A stretch of 64,000 bases of DNA, taken from the NCBI GenBank assembly GCA_964017185.1, contig OZ024870.1:35108139-35172138 (forward strand), given 5' to 3'. Under the pieces are notes generated by a model that worked only from the letters and a program-made list of their open reading frames with translations, was not told where the DNA came from and did no database searches. Shown here one piece after another: positions 1-9,539 of this stretch (within the stretch, counting starts at the first letter, position 1; every line of letters begins with the position of its first letter). The position numbers and the translations under genes are program-made. The stretch comes from Rugalucina vietnamica (lineage: Eukaryota; Mollusca; Bivalvia; Lucinida; Lucinidae).

Positions 1-115
1 ACTAGACATCGACAAAATAAACATCGTTCGCTCACGAGATAGCACGTGGAACTGTTTTACATCTAATAATACACATATATCTGAACATGTACACTATACT
101 TTTTGATTTGGTGTC

Positions 116-370
116 TTGTGTATTTGTTTAAATTCAGTTTCACGTCCCTTTCAAGATTATTTCAGCTCATATGAACAGCACCAAACAGTACCATGTAGGT
201 GGGGCGAAAACGGGAGTACCCCGAGAAAAACCGTCTGGCACACCCGCAAGCAGAACTTGGCCTGTCTCACATGTGGCCATTGTGGGTCTCGAACTCGCAC
301 CAGACACAACGGTGAGATGATTAAGTGATTATGAAATAGCGCTCTTAACTGCTCGGCCACGGGGGACGCT
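116..370 (-). repeat. tRNA-derived SINE, minus strand
   Basis: Read on the minus strand, the copy starts near 365 with a tRNA-like head: a box A-like TGGCCGAGCAGTTAAG and a box B-like GCGAGTTCGAGACC. A conserved central part (GCTTGCGGGTGTG) follows, and the copy ends near 120-150 in a GGGACGTGAAACTGAA tail. The same body and tail recur at 44943-45207, and the central part at 18040-18240. The long variable-arm spacing suggests a Leu/Ser-type tRNA ancestor. The family belongs to the SINEs common in molluscs; the exact family name is not assigned. Confidence 0.7.
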
Positions 371-739
371 TGCGTATTTTTTTAGTCATTAGAGGCGGTC
401 AGCTTATCCTATCCACATTATCTGTACCAGCCAGTCAGGAAATAAATGTTGACGTTAGGATCGATCGCTGATCCGTTCTTCTGCCGAAAATGACGATCGA
501 GTTCTCGGCTTCAATGGGTGAAAAATCAAGACCTATAAAAAACCTATACATGCGGTCTGCCTTCTCACTAGACAGTTTAATCCAGAAACTTACGATTTTA
601 GTATTAAATGCAGCAGTGAATTTTGTGATTCTTGCATTTGCCAATAGATAAAATAATATTTTCGTTTTTCCTTTTTTTTCATTTCTTTTTAATTTTCTAA
701 GCTTTATTGTCACAGGTGCGAAAAAAGGAAGAAACAAAG
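371..739. other. No gene seen
   Basis: This stretch is AT-rich, with a poly-T run near 670-680. The only long minus-strand frame has no recognisable domain and I do not call it a gene. Confidence 0.5.
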
Positions 740-744
740 AAAAG

Positions 745-836
745 GAAATTTTTTGTCCTACCCGGACTCGAACCCAGGACATTCCGATTCTATGTCTTAC
801 ACTCTACCTACTGAACTATTCAGTTAGGCGTCCTGG
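745..836 (-). repeat. tRNA-like SINE head fragment
   Basis: On the minus strand there is a box A-like TAGTTCAGTAGGTAGAG and, about 40 bases on, a box B-like GGGTTCGAGTCC. The arms I would expect to form the acceptor stem do not pair convincingly, so I read it as a tRNA-derived SINE head or tRNA pseudogene rather than a working tRNA gene. Confidence 0.45.
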
Positions 837-1391
837 ACAATTTCGTTTTTTGCTTATCTCATTTAATACACCTCCGGTGGGCTGTTAGTAGTTTTGACTA
901 TGTTAATTCTTCATATCGCCCCTCGCCTTCGTCTCAAATATGCCCTCACGAGTCGTCGCCCATCACACACAAAGTCGTAACCGCAAGCGCCAGCAAAAGT
1001 TACGTTCAAAAGTGAAAAATGTCTATTAAGAACTGGTCAACTACCCATGAAGTGGTAGCTCCGTCCCATCATGACCGAAAAATTATTGACCCAGGATTTT
1101 AAGCCGCAACCAAACAATTATCTTCTTTCGTAAAAGTGACTGTGATAGCTTCCTGAAAAAGAGTGCGAGAATAGCTTATTAAAAAAATAAGTTTATTTAT
1201 TCAAGCTCCTTACAATACTGGTTAACTTCCAAGGCAGCCATGGCCCTGTCCCAACATGGGTGAAAAATGGTTGACCGAGATGCTAAGAAAAAGACAAACC
1301 AAATCATTTCCTCTGGGAAGCTTAAGTGGTGATGCATCTCTATTTTTGTCAGTTTTCACCAGGTTTTTGACTGCTATTTTTCTTCTTGCAG
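837..1391. other. Intergenic or intronic, dispersed repeat fragments
   Basis: The stretch holds two short related pieces near 1040-1120 and 1215-1300 (GTCCCA-CATG-TTGAC type). These resemble SINE-tail fragments also visible at 12400-12450, 19980-20090 and 63860-63960. A pyrimidine-rich tract just before 1392 acts as the acceptor of the next exon. Confidence 0.4.
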
Positions 1392-1593
1392 ATGATTGAG
1401 ATGTATCCCCAATCAGGTGTTTACTGGTTCAGAGGAAAGAGAGAGGCCGCCCTTTTTAACTCCGAGGACCCTGACAAGTTATTGAACAAAATGTTAGATA
1501 TCTTCTTCTCAAAACACGTCCTTAAAACGTCCAATGCCAGGGGAGGGGGTGTATACACACCCCTAAACTCCCAAGTCATAGATGCTTGTCTAA
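1392..1593 (+). CDS. BEN-domain protein, penultimate exon
   Basis: The exon is preceded by a T-rich tract ending TTGCAG and ends at A|GTAAGT, a canonical donor. It encodes about 67 residues. The second half has the BEN-domain pattern: a helix KLLNKMLDIFF, then a Gly-rich stretch ARGGG, then PLNSQVIDACL. It ends one base into a codon, and the exon at 2269 completes that codon, so the two exons join without a stop. BEN domains bind DNA or chromatin and occur in host nuclear proteins and in some mobile elements; which applies here is not decided by this window. Upstream exons were not found. Confidence 0.7.
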
Positions 1594-2268
1594 GTAAGTT
1601 TTAATTCTCTCAGTCTCTTCTTGTCAGTTCTATTAACACGGTCGGGAAATAAGCAGTTTATGTAAGGTACTTCAAATTCTAATACCTGTCCTATCGTATG
1701 GGGCATACATTCCCGTAGGTTTAATTGTCCTTACTTGCAGTATTCTTTTCTTGGTCACCAAGAAACATTTAGGAAGTCCTATTGTTCAAAATGTTCGGAA
1801 ATCACACATGGCTAAATAGCAACAATAATATCTCTAGTTTAGGACATAGAAAATTAAGTTTTAGATTCTGTTTTGTTTTTGCATATGCAAATTATTGGTT
1901 TTCTCATGCAGTGACTCAAATAATACTGAGTTGTCATCAAGATACCCTCGTTTAACAAGTCATTACTTACTGATTTATAGATGAGCCGCGACGCGAGAAA
2001 ACCGGTCTTCGGGGTTTCCGACCAGGTCCGACACAAACCGGCCTGTACAAGCTCAGAAGCAGGCTAGAAGCTTGAAATTTCGGATATAAGAAGAAGAGGA
2101 AATATACTATCCGTGTAGCGAAAACAAAGGCGCTGATCAGCTTCGCGGTTACCGCGAAGCTGATCTGCGCCTTTGTTTTCGCCTAGGCAAAAATCCGGTT
2201 TTCTCACGATGCGGCTCAAGTCATTACTTACTGATTAATAGATGGTTTCAATGCATTATTCATTTTAG
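1594..2268 (+). other. Intron carrying hairpin MITE
   Basis: This is the intron between the two BEN exons, GTAAGT to TTTAG. It holds a degenerate MITE end near 1860-1917 and a complete MITE at 1983-2217. Confidence 0.6.
1983..2217. mobile_element. Hairpin MITE (GAGCCGC family), complete copy
   Basis: Terminal inverted repeats run GAGCCGC...GAGAAAACCGG at the left and the complement at the right. In the middle lies a near-perfect stem-loop of about 30 bp per arm (GGCGCTGATCAGCTTCGCGG turning at GTTACC). Other copies or remnants are at 12545-12985, 41075-41290, 51095-51262, 51687-51830 and 56013-56253. No coding capacity. The flanks carry a direct duplication of about 25 bp (1957-1982 and 2218-2242). 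Confidence 0.75.
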
Positions 2269-2441
2269 GATTTGTCCAGCATAAGTATGATGTACGAGAA
2301 ACTCACCTAATAAAGATCATCAATAATAAGTGTTCCCAGGCTGGAAGAAGGCGGCGACTTGGCCTATACGACGCCAGTAGTTATCAGGCTAAGAAACTTA
2401 AGATGTCTTTGGAGAAAAGGGAAAAGGGCACACATATTTAG
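2269..2441 (+). CDS. BEN-domain protein, last exon
   Basis: The exon starts after CATTTTAG and completes the split codon left at 1593. It encodes about 57 residues ending at TAG (2439-2441). The sequence FVQHKYDVRETHLIKIINNK followed by a basic RRRR run matches the closing helix of a BEN domain. The tail is Lys/Arg-rich, as expected for a nuclear protein. Phase continuity with the previous exon is the main evidence that this is a real gene end. The MITE in the intron would not change the product if it is spliced out. Confidence 0.7.
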
Positions 2442-2721
2442 AAATTAGATGACTGTGACAGTTTAGAAAACATTAAAACAACAGCGTACACACTAGAATG
2501 GGGATAACCATATTCAAAATTTCATTTGGGAAGGTAAGTAGCAAATAACCTCCCGAATACCTAAAATAAATGGGTGTCACAGCGAGAATATAGGTAACTG
2601 ATGAAATTTACATCAGTTTACTATCCGAGTGTGATAAGCTTGTTTATTGTTGGTCATTAGGTTGTTAGTTGCTTTATAATTCAATCAGTTTTAGACAAAA
2701 TTCATACACACAAAAAACCCT

Positions 2722-2965
2722 GGACCCAGTTGTTCAAAGCATCGTTAGCTTAACGATATCGTTAAGACATAAATTTGTTAAGCAAATATCAGCTAAAGTA
2801 ACAAATACACTGTTATTTTTTGTTGAAAAAATGTGAGAATCCTTTGCAGTGCAAAGGATTCTCACATTTTTTCAACAAAAAATAACAGTGTATTTGTAAT
2901 ATTAACGTTTGAAATTTTAACGAAACGTTAACTAACGACGTCGTTAGTTTTGAACAACTCGGCCC
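2722..2965. mobile_element. Palindromic MITE (AGTTGTTCAAA family)
   Basis: Ends are GGACCCAGTTGTTCAAA at the left and the inverse of GGGCCGAGTTGTTCAAA at the right. The centre (about 2800-2898) is an almost perfect palindrome with arms of about 49 bases meeting at CTTTGCA/GTGCAAAG. A related copy with a much shorter centre lies at about 57030-57212, and a more decayed one at about 55665-55790. No coding capacity. The TIR style resembles Harbinger-type MITEs, but I could not confirm a 3-bp target duplication. Confidence 0.7.
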
Positions 2966-3799
2966 TGTTTGCTCAGAAGTGAGTTGATCATTGTTCCTCC
3001 ATTTTTTATAAATTCACTAGCTATAGCAATCATTCCGCTGACAAAATCCTTAAAGACTCCGCTTTTACAGAACATTTTACGCAAAATTCTTGTCCATCTT
3101 TTTGTTTACGTAACATTCCAGCACGACCATGGTGTTGTTGTTTGTGCAATTGTGCAGCCATTTAAAATTGTGCAGCCATTTAACACAGTGCTTTCTACTC
3201 GGCTAAAACACAATCAGGATGGACATTTCACAAAATACATGTTATACGCCAGTATTTTGCCCTGGTGCACTCCTAAAATGATGTTATTGTCATAGCTATA
3301 TAGGAAATTTCACAATCTTTCCAGTGATGTATAATATGTGTGGGTTATTAGTAGAGGTACAGTTTACTGCCTAGTCAAAAGGCTAAAATTGGGCCATTTT
3401 TGAGTGTTATAAAGTTTCACTTCAAATTTTCTATTATTTTACAAGGCACCAGCTATTATAATTTCATCTTTAGCCAATAAATTTATGTCCGAAATTCAAA
3501 AGGAATACCCAAACTCTTATCTGAGGTGATAAATACATTGGTACTTGCCTTAGAGCTTTTCTTAAAAGTAGCTCTTTGTTATATACATTTTGGCTTTTTT
3601 AATACCCCCAAATCAGGAGCTTCCAAACTTAATAAATTGCAAAATATAAAATCACAAATGCCATATTAAGCCTAAGATACTTTTTGAATTTTGATGGGAA
3701 AGCCCTTATTGAATATAAAGTGATTGTGGAATCTGCCAGATGCAATTTTGTAACACCATGTAAATGTCGTGTCCGTAGCCCCCTATTTTCAAGCCCCTA
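2966..3799. other. No gene seen
   Basis: AT-rich unique-looking DNA. Short open frames here have no recognisable domain. Confidence 0.5.
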
Positions 3800-4049
3800 T
3801 TAACCCTTACCGCGCGGTGACCGACTTTAGTCATTCGGTAGCCTGTAGTACCGCTACGCGGCGGACGACTAAAGTCGTATTTTACCCTACTTTCATTTTC
3901 GCGAAAATGGCGGCCCGTAGCAAGCAAAATGTGAACCCCGCGTCATATAAAGTAGTTCTTGTAGGCCTGATATGCGCATTTGGAAAAATATTTTACAAGC
4001 GTAATTTGAAAACGAAAGTAGCTTTTGAAACGGAAATAAGAAATCCATC

Positions 4050-5855
4050 ATGGCTGACATTGGAAACAACGACGAAGCGAGTGGCGAAAGTTCGCCAAAT
4101 ATTGTGCCTAGTAGCGCTTCTGACGGAGAATTCTCCGGTTTCGAGGATCAGGAGGCTATAAGAAGAGGGGCTGTGTTAGTTGAGACCCCCATGAGCGACT
4201 ACGCACCCGATAATGACCAGGAATTCCCGATCGATATTGAAAGTGGGTGGGGAAAAAATGACAGTCCTCCAGTTGTTGCCCCATTCACGAGACAGTCAAA
4301 ATTAAATATCGAGATGGACTCGACAGGACCTATAGACTATTTTAAATTGTTTTTTAAGGAGAATATGTTCCAGTTAATCAAAGAACAAACAAACCTGTAT
4401 GCAGAGCAACATATTGATAGGGGTAATCTGTCGCCAAATTCAAGGTTCAGTTCCTGGACACCGGTCACTGATTCAGAAGTAAAGAACTTCTTTTCCCTGA
4501 TAATATGCATGGGGCTTGTGCATAAAACTCATATTGAGAAGTATTGGAGTACTAGTCCTGTGAATAACACACCCTATTTCAGTGCTAGAATGCCAAGAGA
4601 CAGATTTTTATGCATTTTATATAACTTACATTTGGTAAACAATGAACTTGATGACCGTACCGATCCACTGTTCAAAGTCAGACCTATGATAAGTCACACA
4701 TCTGAAACATTTTCCAGTGTTTATACTCCTGAAGAATATCTTAGTTTTGATGAGGCCACCTGCCCCTGGAAATGGAGGCTTCGTTTTAAAGTTTATAACC
4801 CAGCAAAGCCTTGTAAGTTCGGGATAAAATTATTTCAAGCTTGTGAAGCACAGTCAGGATACTGCTGCGGCTATGATGTTTATGCGGGTAAAGGTGCTCC
4901 TAGTGCGGGAGACCTCTGTGAAGCTCTAGACTTAGATCCTGGCCTAACCCAAACTACAAAGATTGTTATTGGTGTTTTAGCTAAATGTGGACTGTTAGAG
5001 GCTGGTTATAGAGTGTTCATGGATAACTATTATACTTCTCCCGAACTTTTCACGGAACTAGATCTTTTGGGAACTTATGCATGTGGCACGTTACGAGTAA
5101 ATAGGAAAGGGGTACCTGATGCTGTTAAACGTAAACGAAAACTCCAACAGAATGAAGTAATATACAGAAGGAATGGGAATATCCTTGCTATCAAATTTCA
5201 TGATAAAAGAGATGTTCATATGATATCAACATTTCACGAGGCCACCATGGCAGTGCTCAACAAAAAGGTGTACGGAACCGACCTCAATGTTACAAAACCA
5301 CAACCTGTCGTTGATTACATTAAACACATGGGAGGTGTAGATCTCAGTGTCCAGTTCAATCAATATAACACAGTCATGAGGAAATCCCAGAAATGGTGGA
5401 AAAAGCTGTTTTTCCACTTGCTCAATGTGTGCATTGTGAACGCATATTGTATGTACTTGAAATTTTCTGAGGATGTCTCAAAAATGAGTCACTATGAATT
5501 TAGAATGGGTTTGGTGCAAGCTTTGGCAAATGAATCAGGTAGCATAGACATTCCACAAGTACCAAGGAGAAGGAGAACTGAGGAGGTTCCAGAGAGGTTA
5601 ACTGGAAGGCATTTCCCTGAATATATTCCAGCGAAACCGGGTGCAAAACGGGCAAAGCCAATACGGAACTGCTTTGCATGTAATGTCAAAAAGTCTGAAC
5701 GGGTTGGAGCAAAACGTAATGGTACAGCTTACTGGTGTGCTACTTGTAAAGTGGCACTCTGCATTCCAGATTGTTTCAGAGTCTTCCATACTCACAAACA
5801 TTACAGGCACATATTGTGCGGTGAGGGACAAGAGGTGTCAAGTGATTCCGACTAA
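4050..5855 (+). CDS. piggyBac transposase, intact 601 residues
   Basis: This is a cut-and-paste transposase of the DDE_Tnp_1_7 (PGBD-like) family that acts in the nucleus on TTAA sites. The frame is unbroken. An acidic N-terminus with an EFSGF motif at residues 27-31 is followed by the DDE domain. The three catalytic Asp are recognisable: D234 in SFDEATCPW, D325 in MDNYYTSPELF and D431 in GGVDL. The C-terminus holds a Cys-rich zinc domain (C541, C544, C563, C566, C571, C575 and following His). The ATG chosen opens the acidic leader; an overlapping frame that starts upstream is noise. Its length matches the family and no inactivating change is visible, so the protein could be active or recently active. 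Confidence 0.9.
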   Translation: MADIGNNDEASGESSPNIVPSSASDGEFSGFEDQEAIRRGAVLVETPMSDYAPDNDQEFPIDIESGWGKNDSPPVVAPFTRQSKLNIEMDSTGPIDYFKLFFKENMFQLIKEQTNLYAEQHIDRGNLSPNSRFSSWTPVTDSEVKNFFSLIICMGLVHKTHIEKYWSTSPVNNTPYFSARMPRDRFLCILYNLHLVNNELDDRTDPLFKVRPMISHTSETFSSVYTPEEYLSFDEATCPWKWRLRFKVYNPAKPCKFGIKLFQACEAQSGYCCGYDVYAGKGAPSAGDLCEALDLDPGLTQTTKIVIGVLAKCGLLEAGYRVFMDNYYTSPELFTELDLLGTYACGTLRVNRKGVPDAVKRKRKLQQNEVIYRRNGNILAIKFHDKRDVHMISTFHEATMAVLNKKVYGTDLNVTKPQPVVDYIKHMGGVDLSVQFNQYNTVMRKSQKWWKKLFFHLLNVCIVNAYCMYLKFSEDVSKMSHYEFRMGLVQALANESGSIDIPQVPRRRRTEEVPERLTGRHFPEYIPAKPGAKRAKPIRNCFACNVKKSERVGAKRNGTAYWCATCKVALCIPDCFRVFHTHKHYRHILCGEGQEVSSDSD

Positions 5856-6239
5856 ATACATGTATCATTCTATGTGAATGTAGTCTGTGGTCAATGGAAC
5901 TCATATGTGAATAAACATTAGCCCCATACATGTATTTATACCAGAAACTTGTTTATGATGTAGTTTTCTTCAACTGGAAGCAAAGCAAACAAAAAGACTG
6001 TATATTTTCAGAAGTTTATTGAACACATTTGGGTGTAACAAAGTATATGACACTGCAGTTGAATCCAGCTGTTTGTCTGTTCTATGGCTAAAGGTTCTTT
6101 TAGATAGGTATGCACATGTTTTACCTGAAAAAGAATAAAATTGCAAAGGTCACATGATTTTATCAATTGCCATCCAATCTCTTTTCTATGCTAAAAATGG
6201 TCAGAAATTTTTGTGAAGATTTTTGAGAAAAAAAAAAAA

Positions 6240-6335
6240 GTGCACACCTGGACAGGTAATTACATCTGTATTTACACCTGTAAAGGTGTAAACAATCTGT
6301 ATTTACACCTGTAAAGGTGTAAACACAGGTGTAAC
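6240..6335. repeat. ACCTGT cluster, proximal block of piggyBac 1
   Basis: Several ACCTGT/ACAGGT hexamers occur in a few dozen bases, including two copies of an ACACCTGTAAAGGTGT palindrome. The same hexamers recur downstream (8280-9250) and in piggyBac 2 (31886-31950, 33908-34130). Confidence 0.6.
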
Positions 6336-6363
6336 TAGAAATTGGCTGCAAGCAAGGCTTTCA

Positions 6364-8160
6364 GTATACCCCCCGCAAAATTATCTGAAGCTGGCCAATA
6401 ACTTCTTAAGTCAAACATGCAGAAAATTTGTCAAAGATATCTTTTCAGCATTATAATCCTTCATGTACATCCTCAGTATGCCAATCACATCTATAAGATA
6501 TTAAAAGAATATATTGAAAGCTTGAGGTTGATTTCACTGTATGCACTATGATCTTTGTTTATCATGAGAAATGGTAAAAAAATGGCTAAGTTAAATAAAA
6601 GCAGTAAATTTGTCAAAAATTAAATTTTCAGCATGAAAATTATTGATGTACATCTAAAATATATCTGGAACAAATCTACAAAGAATTTAAAAGAAACACT
6701 GAAAGCCCTACGAGGAGTTGATTTCACAAAAGTATGCACTACCAACCATTATTGTATATAAGCAATGGTCAAGAAATGGCTATGTTGAAAGGTGATGTAA
6801 ATTTGTCAAAAATCACTTTTTCAGTATTATAATTATTCATGCACATCTTCAATATGTGTGGAACATGTCTGCAAAGTAATGAAAAGAAATACTGAAAACC
6901 CTAGGAGGACTTGATTTCACAAAACATGCACTACCAACAATTATTGTTTATAAGCAATGGTCAAAAAATGGCTACGTTAAAAATTGCTGTAAATTTGTCA
7001 AAAATTATTTTTTCAGCATTATAATTCTTCATGCACATCTTAATTCTGTGTGGAACATGTCTGCGAAGTATTGAAAAGAAATACTGAAAACTCTAGGAGG
7101 AGTTGATTTCACAAACTATGCACTACCAACCATTATTGTATATAGGCAATGGTCAAAAATGACTATGTTGAAAAAATGCTGTAAATTTGTCGAAAATTAT
7201 TTTTTCATCATTATAATTCTTCATGCACATCTTCAATATATGTGGAACATGTCTGCAAAGTATTGAAAAGAAATACTGAAAGCCCTAGGAGGAGTTGATT
7301 TCACAAAATATGCACTACCAACCATTATTGTATATAAGCAATGGTCAAAAAATGGCTATGTTAAAAATTGCTGTAAATTTGTCAAAAATTATTTTTTCAG
7401 CATTATAATTCTTCATGCACATCTTCAATATATGTGGAACATGTCTGCAAAGTATTGAAAAGAAATACTGAAAGCCCTAGGAGGAGTTGATTTCACAAAA
7501 TATGAACTACCAACCATTATTATATATAAGCAATGGTCAAAAAATGGCTAAGTTGAAAAATGCTGTAAATTTGTCAAAAATTATTTTTTCACCATTATTA
7601 TTCTTCATGCACATTTTCAATATGTGTGGAACATGTCTGCAAAGTATTGAAAAGAAATACTGAAAGCCCTAGGAGGAGTTGATTTCACAAACTATGCACT
7701 ACCAACCATTGTTGAATATGGCAATTATCGAAAATTGGCTAAGTTCAAAATGCTGTAAATTTGTCAAAATTCATTTTTTGAGCATAAAACTTCTTCATGC
7801 ATATCTTCAATATCTCTGGCACATATCTGCAAAGTACCAAAAGAACATATTGAAAACTGTAGGAGAAGTTGATTTCACAAACTATGCACTATTAGCATTA
7901 TGGCAAACATTCTATTTATAGGTTTAAAAAGTCCCATAACTCTTGCAAAACTGACCCTTTGGCCCCTAAATTCATACCACACATGTGTTGTCTAATGGTG
8001 CAGGTGTGTTGAAAATTTGAAGAACATTGGGCAACAACTACTAAAGTTATTCAGCAAAGATGTCAAAATGTTGACGGAATGACGGAATGACGGAATCACG
8101 GAATTACGGACAGACTGAAAACAGTATACCCCCCTAAAACTTCGTTTTGCGGGGGGTATA
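6364..8160. mobile_element. Capped element with eight ~192-bp units
   Basis: It begins AGTATACCCCCCGCAAAA and ends with the inverse, TTTTGCGGGGGGTATA, next to a short hairpin. In between, a unit repeats with its GGAGTTGATTTCAC landmark ending near 6530, 6720, 6913, 7105, 7297, 7489, 7681 and 7871: spacings 190-193, most often 192. A short GACGGAAT-type repeat (8078-8110) precedes the right cap. There is no convincing ORF. Capped repeats of this style are abundant in marine invertebrates; I cannot name the superfamily. No clear target duplication was seen. Confidence 0.7.
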
Positions 8161-8279
8161 AATACCATTTTGTATTGTGGTGAAAAGGTGTGGCACTTAG
8201 GCACTCTGCATTTCTTACAATGAAAAAATGCTACTCTGTATAGTAAAGACATATAATAGCCATTATAATGGGGATCCAG

Positions 8280-9250
8280 TACTCTTATAAAATACAGGTG
8301 CGATATACTGGGTTTAATTTTACCTGTAATTTGTAATTAATTAGATAATCTTATATCTTTGATAATAGCAGAATGCTTATATGGTGAATAAAGTTCATAT
8401 TTACAGCTCCAAACAGTTACTTCTATGATCTGTATGTAAAAAAACCCGGTATTTTTTAAAAAAAAAAAGATAAAAAAATACCTGTATTCTCACCTGTATT
8501 GGGAAAATTCTCACCTGTCCAGGTATACTTTGATATATAGGTTGAAGAATGTTTATTGTTGAATGGATACAGCTTGAGTTTTCATACATAAAGCGCTTAG
8601 AAAAAGTCATATGAAGATTTGAAAAGAAGTACCGTACTGCCTTCATTTCACTTCAAATATATTCAAAATACAGGTGAGTCATATTCTCATTAAAAATACC
8701 TGTATATGCTATAAATATGCACAAATAGAAAGAAAAAAGGGCTGAATAATTTTGAAGAAAAGTAATGCCTGATAAAAAGTCCATAAAACACAATTTTATA
8801 CATTTTAAAAGCCTTTGCAATTGAATTTTACCTTTTTTTAAAGAAAATTTACCTGTATTCTCACCTGTATAGGTAAAATTCTCACCTGTCGCGGAATTAT
8901 TTGGTACATTTTGAAGAAATTTTATTGCTAAACAATTAACATTTGAGTTTTCATTCATAAAGCAAATAGGATAACCAATAGAAAGATTTGAAAATAGGTA
9001 CTGTAATGCCTTGAAACATTGGCAAAATACAGGTGAGTCATACCCTAATAAAATACCTGTTATTATTATACTTAGGTGAAATATATCTTTTTAAAGAGTC
9101 ATTATCACTTTGACACTTAGAGTGATACATAGTCCACAAAACTAGCATTATTGTCATTTTAAATGAATTTGAATGAAAAATTTACCTTTTTTTAATTAAA
9201 TTTACCTGTATTCTCACCTGTACAGGTGTAAATCTCACCTGCACATCAAT
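8280..9250. repeat. Tandem ~360-bp x 3 with ACCTGT pairs
   Basis: The phrase ACCTGTATTCTCACCTGT occurs near 8481, 8851 and 9203, and AAATACAGGTG near 8293, 8667 and 9029, giving a period of about 350-375. Each unit therefore presents one ACAGGTG, one ACCTG and a triplet of ACCTGT-like sites. It lies just inside the 3' end of piggyBac 1. CACCTG is also an E-box sequence, so binding by a host factor is as possible as binding by transposase. Confidence 0.65.
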
Positions 9251-9539
9251 AATTTTTGGTCTATTTGAAAGTTCAGTCACTGACCTTCCACTTTTGTATT
9301 GGGTGTTTGGTTGTAATACATGTATGTATAGAACAAAAGTTACATGGTTTTAAAGGAAAGTACTAGAAAATTAAAAAAAATACTCTGACTTTCTCAGCAT
9401 TGGCAACCCAATTATGTAACAGAATTGGCAGCGCTGCAAGGGTTAATAACATGAAAAGTAATCAGATCACCAAGCATGAATGTGCCCATGGTCAGCTTAA
9501 GTAGTACAACGATTGAACCTATTATGTGGCACCTTAATA

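Larger units (their letters stand above)
3800..9446 (+). mobile_element. piggyBac element 1, apparently complete
   Basis: A TTAA at 3800-3803 is followed by CCCTTACCGCGC. A TTAA at 9443-9446 is preceded by the inverse of CCCTTGCAGCGC, so the tips match at 10 of 12 positions and both ends abut the TTAA that piggyBac uses as target. A subterminal inverted pair (CGACTTTAGTC about 3822, inverse about 3867) lies near the 5' end. The element holds an intact transposase (4050-5855), an ACCTGT block, a nested capped array (6364-8160) and a 3' tandem block of about 360 bp x 3 (8280-9250). At 5.6 kb it is longer than a typical piggyBac because of these 3' repeats. Confidence 0.75.

Noticed and set aside
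435-782. Minus-strand ORF of 115 codons
   Set aside because: It includes tRNA-like SINE sequence and homopolymer-coded Lys/Phe runs, with no start context or domain.
745-836. Possible functional tRNA gene
   Set aside because: Box A and box B are present, but the acceptor stem does not pair; better explained as a SINE head.
5226-5831. Minus-strand ORFs inside the piggyBac transposase
   Set aside because: Shadows of an intact, domain-bearing plus-strand gene.
6364-8160. CRISPR-like regular repeats
   Set aside because: The whole 192-bp unit is repeated with drift; there are no short identical repeats separated by unique spacers, and the window is eukaryotic.
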